36,553 bases of DNA from the IMG/VR virus record IMGVR_UViG_3300042987_000744, positions 1 through 36,553 of that record, one strand, 5' to 3'. Below are positions 30,333 through 36,553 of this stretch, in pieces; the stretch's first letter is position 1; each line of letters opens with the position of its first letter. The position numbers and the translations under genes were made by a program. Below the pieces are notes generated by a model that worked only from the letters and a program-made list of their open reading frames with translations, was not told the DNA's origin and made no database searches. The DNA comes from a virus.

Positions 30333-31550
30333 TCAACCGCCATATTTTTTGAGGATTGCGTCAATATCTTGCGTACTAGGCTGAACCGCTGGGGTATCTG
30401 GAGCAGTGTCAGGAACACCGAAACGAGTTGAGATGTTTTTTCTGGCTTTCAACATCAAACGTTGCGCTTCATTCAGATTTTCTCTGAATTGCTTTTCAGA
30501 TTGCTTGCGAGAAAGATTCTGCAATGCACTTTGCAGTTTTTCGCCTTCAGCATTTGACAGCGCACCCATACCTTTTACGTTTGGAATCTGAGACAAAAAA
30601 GCCTGAGAACCAAGTGTGTCAATCAATGCGATAGCATCGTTTGCTTCGTCAGATAACACAGCAGGCAAACGTCCTTGAATCGAACCGAGCACAGAATTAA
30701 GCGATGGGTTTTTGAGAACCCTATCCGCAGTGTTCAGCATGTTGTCGATATTGAATCGAGCCGATTCTACCTCCGCAGTTTTCCCGCGAATTGCTTCATC
30801 TCGCTTGTCTTTCAATTCTTGCAGTTTGATTCCCATTTCTTCACGCTTCAGCGCATTTCCCTCTCTGGCAATTTGGGCATTCAATGCGGCAATGCGATTG
30901 TTCTCTCTTGCAATCTTGATATCTTCTTGAATCTTGGTAATGTCCCAACCTTTTTTCTGCAAATCGAGAACGGCTTCAGATTCCGCAAACTTTGCTTTTG
31001 TCGCGGCTTGCGCTGCTTTTGATTTTGCTTCCTCAATCTCAGGCGCTGCTTTAAATGTTTCAGTCCATTTTTTCGGGTCGATGGATGAGCCAATTAGCCC
31101 GACAGTTGCCTTTGCAGCCTGTGGGTTTGTGTTAATTGCCTCAATCATCGAGTCATAATCAGTCGTTTCACGACCAGCGTTTTTTAATGCATCACGTTTG
31201 ATTGTGGCAATCTTCAATGCGGCATCCTTGTTGCCAAGTTCAAGCGCATTAAAAATCTTTGAGGCATCATTGAACGCAGATGTTTGTTGCGCTTCGGTCA
31301 TCAACTTACTTGATGCAACAATAGCCTCACGTTGTCCGGGATATTTCAATGCCAATTGCCCAAATGCCTCAGCGGTTGGATTTTGCATTGTTGTTTGCAA
31401 ATCCTTTTGATAATCAGCCAGAACTTGTTGTTGACGTTCACGTTCGCGTGATTGCTGAATAGTATTTGAAATAGATTCGCCAATTTGTAGACCAATCAAT
31501 GCTTTTTGCATTGGGTCTACTGGCTGTGGAATGTATTGAATAGGTTGCAT
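30333..31550 (-). CDS. DNA ejection protein, P22 gp20-like position
   Basis: 405 residues. The start MQPIQYIPQPVDPMQKALIG is a recurring opening of podovirus ejection proteins. The rest is nearly all helix, with long charged coiled-coil regions (about 170-280) and little beta structure. P22 gp20 is 471 residues and has the same place between gp7 and gp16. It is preceded by the gp7-like gene (9 bp). The role is inferred from gene order, size and composition. Confidence 0.75.
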   Translation of the reverse strand: MQPIQYIPQPVDPMQKALIGLQIGESISNTIQQSRERERQQQVLADYQKDLQTTMQNPTAEAFGQLALKYPGQREAIVASSKLMTEAQQTSAFNDASKIFNALELGNKDAALKIATIKRDALKNAGRETTDYDSMIEAINTNPQAAKATVGLIGSSIDPKKWTETFKAAPEIEEAKSKAAQAATKAKFAESEAVLDLQKKGWDITKIQEDIKIARENNRIAALNAQIAREGNALKREEMGIKLQELKDKRDEAIRGKTAEVESARFNIDNMLNTADRVLKNPSLNSVLGSIQGRLPAVLSDEANDAIALIDTLGSQAFLSQIPNVKGMGALSNAEGEKLQSALQNLSRKQSEKQFRENLNEAQRLMLKARKNISTRFGVPDTAPDTPAVQPSTQDIDAILKKYGG

Positions 31551-31559
31551 TTTTAATCC

Positions 31560-32207
31560 TTAAAACGGTTTCCCGCCAGTTGCGCCCATTGCTTTTGACC
31601 CGGCTGAAACAATCGACATAATGTCGCCAAATACTTGGCGCTGCAATCCTCCCTTAGCCATCACCCCGCCAGCAATTGCCGCTCCTTGTTGCGCCAACAA
31701 ATTGCCAACGGCGCCAGCAGATTGCATGCCTTGCGCTGCTTGTCCTGCTGCCGATGCTTGACCAATTTGGGTCAACCCGCTTAGGTTCGCCATTTGTTGT
31801 TGAACCATTTGATTTAGCAATCCTGGGCGAAATTGAGCCAATGCTCCTTGAGTATTGCCGCCACGCAAACCCCCTGTTGCGCTAGCCTGCTGCAACAAAG
31901 CATTTTCACCTTGTTGTGCCAAAGCAGAAAAAAATGGTGACTTTTCAATTGCGCCAATCGCAGCCTGTTGCGCTTGCTCACCGCCAAGACCAAGTAGGGC
32001 TTGCTGTTGTTCCATTGCACTTTTCCCTGCTGTCACATAAGGAGACATGAGTTCCACAAGCGCATCGAATTGCCTACGCTGTTCCGCTATTCCTTCTTGG
32101 GCCATTCCCGCTTGTACACCAGCTGCCTTTTCTGCCGCTTTTGCTTGTTGCGTAGCCCCCGTGAACGTCCCGATTACTTTACCGACAGAATTAACAACAC
32201 CACTCAT
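31560..32207 (-). CDS. DNA ejection protein, P22 gp7-like
   Basis: 215 residues; P22 gp7 is 229. It is Ala/Gly/Gln-rich and helical (GVQAGMAQEGIAEQRRQFDA, LVELMSPYVTAGKSAMEQQQ, ATGGLRGGNTQGALAQFRPG, LLAQQGAAIAGGVMAKG). The RRQFDALVELMSPYV plus TGGLRGGN segments occur in many gp7-type proteins. The start overlaps the gp14-like gene by 4 bp (ATGA). First of the three ejection genes. Confidence 0.8.
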   Translation of the reverse strand: MSGVVNSVGKVIGTFTGATQQAKAAEKAAGVQAGMAQEGIAEQRRQFDALVELMSPYVTAGKSAMEQQQALLGLGGEQAQQAAIGAIEKSPFFSALAQQGENALLQQASATGGLRGGNTQGALAQFRPGLLNQMVQQQMANLSGLTQIGQASAAGQAAQGMQSAGAVGNLLAQQGAAIAGGVMAKGGLQRQVFGDIMSIVSAGSKAMGATGGKPF

Positions 32208-32653
32208 ACTTCACCTCTCAAAATCCTAAACATAACCACATTTTGTAATATGCCGTCTTTTAAATCGGCATTTTGCTTGAAACCTTCAATTTTGAAGCCT
32301 ATTTTCAAGCAAAAATTGATTACACTACGATGGACGTACATCACTTGCGTACAAACTCTTGCTATTGGCTTTGAATCAAATAACTGATTAATAAATATCA
32401 ACGCCAATTTTCTACAATGCTTTGCTGCGCTCTTAAATAAAAGTGAATGCACCTCGCTTTCAATTGGCGAGCGCATTATCTCTAAAAAACAGCCAACAAA
32501 ATTACCATCGATATAACATGAGTGATATTTAACAATTTCACTTTCTATTGGCTCGCGCGTATGTAGTTCACCAAACGCTGATAACACATAATCATTTTTA
32601 TATACCTGTTGCAACTGTTCACTTGTTGAGTTTTCAGATACAGTTAAAATCAT
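32204..32653 (-). CDS. P22 gp14-like protein (DUF2824, GNAT-like fold)
   Basis: 149 residues; P22 gp14 is about 153. Features are a short GNAT-like fold: SCYIDGNFVGCFLEIMRSPI, ESEVHSLLFKSAAKHCRKLA, ARVCTQVMYVHRSVINFCLK and IGFKIEGFKQNA. The late 'vh...infclkiGFk.EG' strand-helix-strand step is as in GNAT enzymes, but the acyl-CoA loop R/Q-x-x-G-x-G/A is not seen, so catalysis is doubtful. In P22 the protein is needed for normal head function. It overlaps neighbours by 4 bp on both sides. Confidence 0.8.
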   Translation of the reverse strand: MILTVSENSTSEQLQQVYKNDYVLSAFGELHTREPIESEIVKYHSCYIDGNFVGCFLEIMRSPIESEVHSLLFKSAAKHCRKLALIFINQLFDSKPIARVCTQVMYVHRSVINFCLKIGFKIEGFKQNADLKDGILQNVVMFRILRGEV

Positions 32654-32985
32654 GTAATCTCACTTCCGGCCGCGCTAATGGTAATTGCTGATGCAGCACT
32701 TGCAAGCGTAGAAATAAATCCGCCAGCCTCAAGAACTTGGCCGACAACCTCATGGCAAATATAACATTCTCCTGAAGAAATCGCACGAGTATTTAAGACA
32801 CGATTTGCAGCAGATGCAGAGCCACCGTTTTGCACAAGATTAATACTTAATGCAACTGTAACGCCACTATTATTTGTAGCTGTAAATTTTGTAATAATTG
32901 TTTTGCAATCAACTGCTGTATATTGTGAAGTTTGCGCATTTTCGGCAAATTTTCGCGGTATTATGTTTTTTACTGTTTCAGTCAT
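32650..32985 (-). CDS. Small beta-rich virion-associated protein
   Basis: 111 residues. It is rich in Thr, Ser, Ala and Ile with a strand pattern (CKTIITKFTATNNSGVTVAL, VLEAGGFISTLASAASAITI) that resembles small beta-sandwich domains at fibre or needle tips. It shares one base with the stop of the needle-type gene and overlaps the gp14-like gene by 4 bp. Unknown family; a decoration or tip protein is likely from position. Confidence 0.6.
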   Translation of the reverse strand: MTETVKNIIPRKFAENAQTSQYTAVDCKTIITKFTATNNSGVTVALSINLVQNGGSASAANRVLNTRAISSGECYICHEVVGQVLEAGGFISTLASAASAITISAAGSEIT

Positions 32986-34172
32986 TACAATACCTGATAA
33001 GTGAAGATAAATTGATATGTGGCGTTAGCAATGTTTGCAGCATTGAAAAAAAACTCTGCCGCATCGTTGGTTACGTTTGCAGCGATTGAGCCTGTATCTT
33101 TTTGAAATGCCGCCCTCGTCGAGAATGTGCCGCCTGCCTGTGATGTTGCTGTGAAATTACTAGCCACAGGAAGCGACATACGCAACGTACAATCGCCCGC
33201 TGCCGTTGGGTCAATATCAACAGACCCACTAACTGTAACAACGTCTCCAACACGCAGCCACTGGCACACTGCGGCTGTACTAGCAGCGATGTTCGTTACA
33301 TTTGTGAGCGTTGGCGTGTAGGTTCCAGATTTGATTACCGGACCTGCCTCCCATCTTGTATTTGTTGCGTTATAAACTAACGAATTATCAGCGGTAGGCG
33401 ATGGCAGATAAACATTGTGCAATTCGTCAAGCTCATAACCATTATCAATTTTAATGAAAATTTCGCCAACGCTTGCGTGAACACGTACAACAAAGCCGAC
33501 GATCACAAGATGATCTGGCGATGTTGGCTTTACTTTTGTGTATCCACCGGATGTGAGCGGCGATAAGTAAAGCGTGTCGCCAGCGGTCAAAGAATTTCCG
33601 TCAGAGTCTGTAATTGTATTAATTTTTTTAATTAACCCTGAATTTATTACATAACCTTCAGCACCATTTGCTATTGTTTCAGCAACAAAACCAAATGTAT
33701 GATTAGACGTAGCCTCTGCGTCTGCCTTAGCGCGATCAATTTTGATTCGATTGCCTTGAGCACCTGTAATTTGAACAACAGTTCCACGAGCCATTGTTAT
33801 TGAAGAACCGTTAAAGCAACGTTGTATCTCGCCTTGCCCAAGCTTAGAAGAAACATTACCACCTTTTAGCACAAGTTCAAGCGTTCCATCGCCGTCGTCG
33901 TAAAATATGCGCCTTGCTTGTGATGCAGGTGTCATTGATTCAGGGAAATCAATGTAATCGAATTGCTTGGTATTGCCTGAGTTTGATTCAGCGATTGCAC
34001 GAACAGCCAGGGTTTTTAAATACCCGTCTTGAATAGCCTGAGTAAGAGTTGCAACATCCTCTGGGAGAAGGCTATAGACCTCATCCATGAGGCGCTCGAA
34101 TGCCTTGATAGCCTCGTGGTTAGGAAGGAACTCAGCCAGTTGATTGCGGGTAAGCGGTCGCTTCCTAGACAT
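32985..34172 (-). CDS. Tail needle/knob-type structural protein (gp26 position)
   Basis: 395 residues. The N-terminus MSRKRPLTRNQLAEFLPNHE, then AIKAFERLMDEVYSLLPED, is a common start for podovirus proteins in the gp26 position and probably binds gp10/portal. After a helical stretch the protein becomes beta-rich (GDTLYLSPLTSGGYTKVKPT, and a C-terminal block SGTYTPTLTNVTNIAASTAA that looks like a trimeric tip domain). P22 gp26 is shorter (233) and more helical, so this may combine needle plug and tip. It overlaps the gp10-like gene by 8 bp. Confidence 0.6.
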   Translation of the reverse strand: MSRKRPLTRNQLAEFLPNHEAIKAFERLMDEVYSLLPEDVATLTQAIQDGYLKTLAVRAIAESNSGNTKQFDYIDFPESMTPASQARRIFYDDGDGTLELVLKGGNVSSKLGQGEIQRCFNGSSITMARGTVVQITGAQGNRIKIDRAKADAEATSNHTFGFVAETIANGAEGYVINSGLIKKINTITDSDGNSLTAGDTLYLSPLTSGGYTKVKPTSPDHLVIVGFVVRVHASVGEIFIKIDNGYELDELHNVYLPSPTADNSLVYNATNTRWEAGPVIKSGTYTPTLTNVTNIAASTAAVCQWLRVGDVVTVSGSVDIDPTAAGDCTLRMSLPVASNFTATSQAGGTFSTRAAFQKDTGSIAANVTNDAAEFFFNAANIANATYQFIFTYQVL

Positions 34173-35604
34173 TCAATGCCTCAATATTTGCTTCTAATCT
34201 GATAACAGCAAGATTAGCGTCGCTACTACCTTTAAACCGTTGGATTCGCCAATTCCGCATAGCGCCCTGCTGAAACCACACAAGCCGCTTGGAATAATTG
34301 CCTACCGTGCCGATGTTTATAGGCTTTTCAACACTCCAAGTCACACCATCGAGCGAATACGATGTGCGGATTTGTGGATCCGTTCCGATAGCATTACGAC
34401 CAGGCAGCGACACCAATTCGAGCGAATGGATGATTGCGCCACGGCTTTCGTTGTACAGAATGTCAGTTGAGAACTCCCACGCTGTAGGCTGTCCGTAATG
34501 TGTCGAAATTGTCGAATCCATACGCCCGTGAACAGCACTGGTAGGGTCGCCGACTAACCATTTGTCGTAGCAGTAAACAAAGTTTCGAGCGCGATATTGC
34601 CCGTAGTAGGACACACCACTTGTCAGTACAAACCAGATAGGAACTTGCGATGCTTTAGACGCACCACCATCAAATACAAGCGTTTGGTTAGGTAGGTGAA
34701 TATAAAGAAACTCATGCGCTTTGGTCGCTATCGATTCAACGACCACGGATTGTAGTTGAGTTTCAGTATAGCCGGACAGAATCTCGTCAATTTCACGGGT
34801 TGCCAGTTTTGTGCTTTGCCCGTTTGCACCAAGCCACACAGAGATAGCCTCATTGCGCCCACCGCCAACAAATGCAACAGCATCAGAAAAAATACAGGCG
34901 GCATGAGTACCAACAGAGCCACGTTGAAGCTGCGCACCTTCGATTCGTGAAAATGGGAATAAGTCGCCGCCGACGTTATCGAACACTTCAACAGTGTGAC
35001 GGTTGAGCGCGTAAACCTCATTGCGAACTTTGAGCAGCGCTTTCACGGAGTCTGGGTCTGCTTCTGAGCTTCCGTACTTCAACGGATTCACAGAAAGTGG
35101 ATTATTCAATTCAGTGACGATAAGGAACTCACCGTCAGTGGTCATGAAATAACCATCTACCCAAACAACATCAACGACCGTCCCAATATCTGGGTCTGTT
35201 ACCTGCGTAAATGTTGTTCCATCGTAGTAGTACAGATTACCGCCAGACGCAACGCAAATACGGTCAAACGAATAATCAAAACTTACCTGACCAGCACCAC
35301 CAACATCACCAAGAATAGCAACAGTGCCAACAGAATCAATGCTAACCAGCTTGGTTCCCATTACTCGGTAGCAAACGCCATTCCATTCAATTCCGCCACG
35401 GTCAACACCTGGCCCCGTTCCTAATTGCACAATGCCATCAGCGGGGCGCAAATACCCTTCCGATAGCCCGCTTGGCTTCGGCACTGGAACCATGTTGCGA
35501 GGGAATGCCGTTCGCAAGTCTGGTTTGCTGTCTGCGTAAATGCCGCTCAAGATTGGGATTTGCACGTTATCACCATTTGACCTTTGAACTCCAAAACGCC
35601 GCAC
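34165..35604 (-). CDS. Packaged DNA stabilisation protein, P22 gp10-like
   Basis: 479 residues; P22 gp10 is 472. IPILSGIYADSKPDLRTAFP, RNMVPVPKPSGLSEGYLRPA, then WNGVCYRVMGTKLVSIDSVG, SFDYSFDRICVASGGNLYYY and FPFSRIEGAQLQRGSVGTHA are typical of the gp10 beta-propeller-like tail hub. In P22, gp10 hexamers sit under gp4 and bind the needle and tailspikes. It overlaps the 93-aa gene by 35 bp. Confidence 0.88.
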   Translation of the reverse strand: MRRFGVQRSNGDNVQIPILSGIYADSKPDLRTAFPRNMVPVPKPSGLSEGYLRPADGIVQLGTGPGVDRGGIEWNGVCYRVMGTKLVSIDSVGTVAILGDVGGAGQVSFDYSFDRICVASGGNLYYYDGTTFTQVTDPDIGTVVDVVWVDGYFMTTDGEFLIVTELNNPLSVNPLKYGSSEADPDSVKALLKVRNEVYALNRHTVEVFDNVGGDLFPFSRIEGAQLQRGSVGTHAACIFSDAVAFVGGGRNEAISVWLGANGQSTKLATREIDEILSGYTETQLQSVVVESIATKAHEFLYIHLPNQTLVFDGGASKASQVPIWFVLTSGVSYYGQYRARNFVYCYDKWLVGDPTSAVHGRMDSTISTHYGQPTAWEFSTDILYNESRGAIIHSLELVSLPGRNAIGTDPQIRTSYSLDGVTWSVEKPINIGTVGNYSKRLVWFQQGAMRNWRIQRFKGSSDANLAVIRLEANIEALNV

Positions 35605-35851
35605 TCATTTTGCCTTTGGCAATGTTCTTTGCGTGCCTGGCCTTGAATGATTCACGCCGGTTTTTATCTGCCTCGGATTCGCCCTCACGCTTGGGAGAGC
35701 CGCTCACGCCTTGCTGTCCGAATCGAATAGTTTTCACTTTGTCGCCCTCTTTAGCAACGACAACGTGAGACTTTGTTGGGTGTGACGGGGTGCGTTTGGG
35801 CTTGTTATACCCAGACACACCAACTTTTTCTAATCGGTGGTCTTTTTTCAT
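35570..35851 (-). CDS. Small basic conserved phage protein (possibly DUF6321)
   Basis: 93 residues, highly basic. LEKVGVSGYNKPKRTPSHPT, KSHVVVAKEGDKVKTIRFGQ, QGVSGSPKREGESEADKNRR and SFKARHAKNIAKGKMSAAFW follow closely a strongly conserved small phage protein family that I recall as DUF6321. It occurs in many phages near head or tail genes. The conserved GQQG and KARH segments suggest nucleic-acid binding. It overlaps gp10 by 35 bp and the next upstream gene by 4 bp. Confidence 0.75.
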   Translation of the reverse strand: MKKDHRLEKVGVSGYNKPKRTPSHPTKSHVVVAKEGDKVKTIRFGQQGVSGSPKREGESEADKNRRESFKARHAKNIAKGKMSAAFWSSKVKW

Positions 35852-36033
35852 GCTACGTCATAAACATTTTTCAGTTGTGCAATCACGTAATCTTCAGTCG
35901 GAAGTTCTTTATTGCTTTCGACTTCAATTTTGTAAGTTGCCACTCGTGAATCGGCTCCTTTCAAAACGGTCACATTGGCAAAAATGCAACCGTTAGAACG
36001 GAAAATACTTTCAACAATAATTTTGTCAACCAT
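35848..36033 (-). CDS. Small hypothetical protein (61 aa)
   Basis: 61 residues, beta-rich then helical (DKIIVESIFRSNGCIFANVT, KIEVESNKELPTEDYVIAQL). It follows the large structural gene by 8 bp and overlaps the basic protein by 4 bp; AAGG lies before the ATG. No family recognised. Likely a small virion or assembly protein by position. Confidence 0.55.
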   Translation of the reverse strand: MVDKIIVESIFRSNGCIFANVTVLKGADSRVATYKIEVESNKELPTEDYVIAQLKNVYDVA

Positions 36034-36041
36034 ATAACCCT

Positions 36042-36553
36042 TTAAGGAGCAGTGTAACCTTGGAAGTTTGCACGTACTGTACCAGCAGCAGACAAATTAG
36101 CGTTGAGTGCCGTGTTTGCAGTCGTGGTCACTTCCGTCGGGAAGGCAAAGAATACAGGAACATTAATAGGTAGCGTAAGCCTCCAACGTTCTGTTACGCC
36201 GTCAAGAATAATCAAATCAACAGCAGCCGCGCCAGTGTTAATTGCTTGGCATGCCGTAAGGTGACGTTTGATACCAGCGCCAGCAGCCGCAGCGATAGCA
36301 ACAGCAGTAGTTGTGGTCAACGCAAGTGAAGCGTTAAAACCAGCCTCTGGGATTGCATATGGTTTTGTAATTTGAGCGCCAACAGTCGTGGCAATCAAAT
36401 CAGCAGCATCGCCAGTAGCAACGGCTGTATAGTTTGCAGTTACAGCACGTCCACCAATTCGCACAGGGTTGCCAGCGATTGCAGCATCATGAGCGGCACC
36501 GCCACTGACAGCGTTTGCAGTTCCTGACAATGTCACTGCTGGAGTGCCTGACA
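36042..36553 (-). CDS. Large tail/virion structural protein, C-terminal part (continues from the left edge)
   Basis: C-terminal part of the 746-residue product that starts at 1760 and crosses the map junction; bases 36523-36553 repeat 1-31. A GTG at 36536 is in frame but is an internal valine, not a start. This region is Ala/Thr-rich, with NASLALTTTTAVAIAAAAGA then GIKRHLTACQAINTGAAAVD and RVTLP-like strands, ending ANFQGYTAP. It matches a small beta domain often found at the C-terminus of podovirus structural proteins (IKR.lt..q..Nt......v.ildG...rw...lp). Confidence 0.8.
   Translation of the reverse strand, partial: SGTPAVTLSGTANAVSGGAAHDAAIAGNPVRIGGRAVTANYTAVATGDAADLIATTVGAQITKPYAIPEAGFNASLALTTTTAVAIAAAAGAGIKRHLTACQAINTGAAAVDLIILDGVTERWRLTLPINVPVFFAFPTEVTTTANTALNANLSAAGTVRANFQGYTAP
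36523..36553. repeat. Terminal identity, right copy (map junction)
   Basis: Identical to 1-31. Removing one copy gives a 36,522-bp circle in which the 746-codon structural gene is intact. Confidence 0.85.

Noticed and set aside
32204-32653. Active GNAT acetyltransferase in the virion region
   Set aside because: The fold is GNAT-like but the acyl-CoA loop is not visible and the position is that of P22 gene 14, so it is called as a gp14-type protein.
36042-36536. Independent 164-codon gene starting at GTG 36536
   Set aside because: It is the C-terminal part of the 746-codon frame that crosses the map junction; the GTG is an internal valine.
1-36553. tRNA genes, IS elements or an integrase attachment site
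   Set aside because: No cloverleaf, transposase or tyrosine/serine recombinase could be recognised by reading; a tRNA or HMM scan could still find a weak one.

Overview
The window is one complete circular phage genome map, opened inside a gene. The last 31 bases (36523-36553) are identical to the first 31. A minus-strand reading frame that starts at 1760 runs off the left edge and continues in frame, without a stop, from the right edge down to 36042. Closing the circle gives about 36,522 bp. The structural genes are of the P22 podovirus type: small and large terminase, portal, scaffold, coat with the VDNRF region, gp4, gp10, a gp14-type GNAT fold, three ejection proteins and a tailspike with a head-binding domain. 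The host is most likely a proteobacterium. The backbone is AT-rich, and an obviously GC-rich block (about 16.5-18.3 kb) looks foreign. I see no integrase, excisionase, CI-type repressor or tRNA.

Layout. (1) Minus strand, reading leftwards from 11.1 kb through the map origin and on from 36.5 kb to 23.7 kb: terminase, portal, scaffold, coat, head-tail joining, fibre and structural genes, gp10, needle-type protein, ejection proteins, tailspike and a lysis cassette (exported HNH protein, cysteine peptidase, membrane/spanin-like protein, GH108 endolysin, holin). (2) Minus strand 15.8-11.1 kb: replication and accessory genes, namely a zinc-ribbon protein, a DUF1376 initiator-like gene with repeats in its linker, a putative loader, RusA, a Gp49-family protein, a DUF6378-like protein, a ParB-like protein and an ABC-ATPase/GNAT fusion. 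(3) Divergent control region 15774-15901. (4) Plus strand 15.9-23.7 kb: a Cro/YdaS-like regulator, the GC-rich block with two paralogous genes around a ssDNA-binding-like gene, many small genes, an Erf/YqaJ-exonuclease/SSB recombination set, a winged-helix protein, a VRR-NUC nuclease and a Cys-rich membrane protein.

The most unusual signal is a dense run of short, mostly perfect hairpins, each with a different stem. About twenty stems of 6-9 bp lie between 18033 and 18893, and a smaller cluster lies at 16446-16556. They sit at both borders of the GC-rich block and tile right through two intact small coding genes. Other points of interest are a likely replication origin inside the DUF1376 gene, a ParB plus ABC-ATPase/GNAT cassette that could modify DNA, a run of four ATGATG stop-start junctions, and a secreted nuclease beside the lysis genes.
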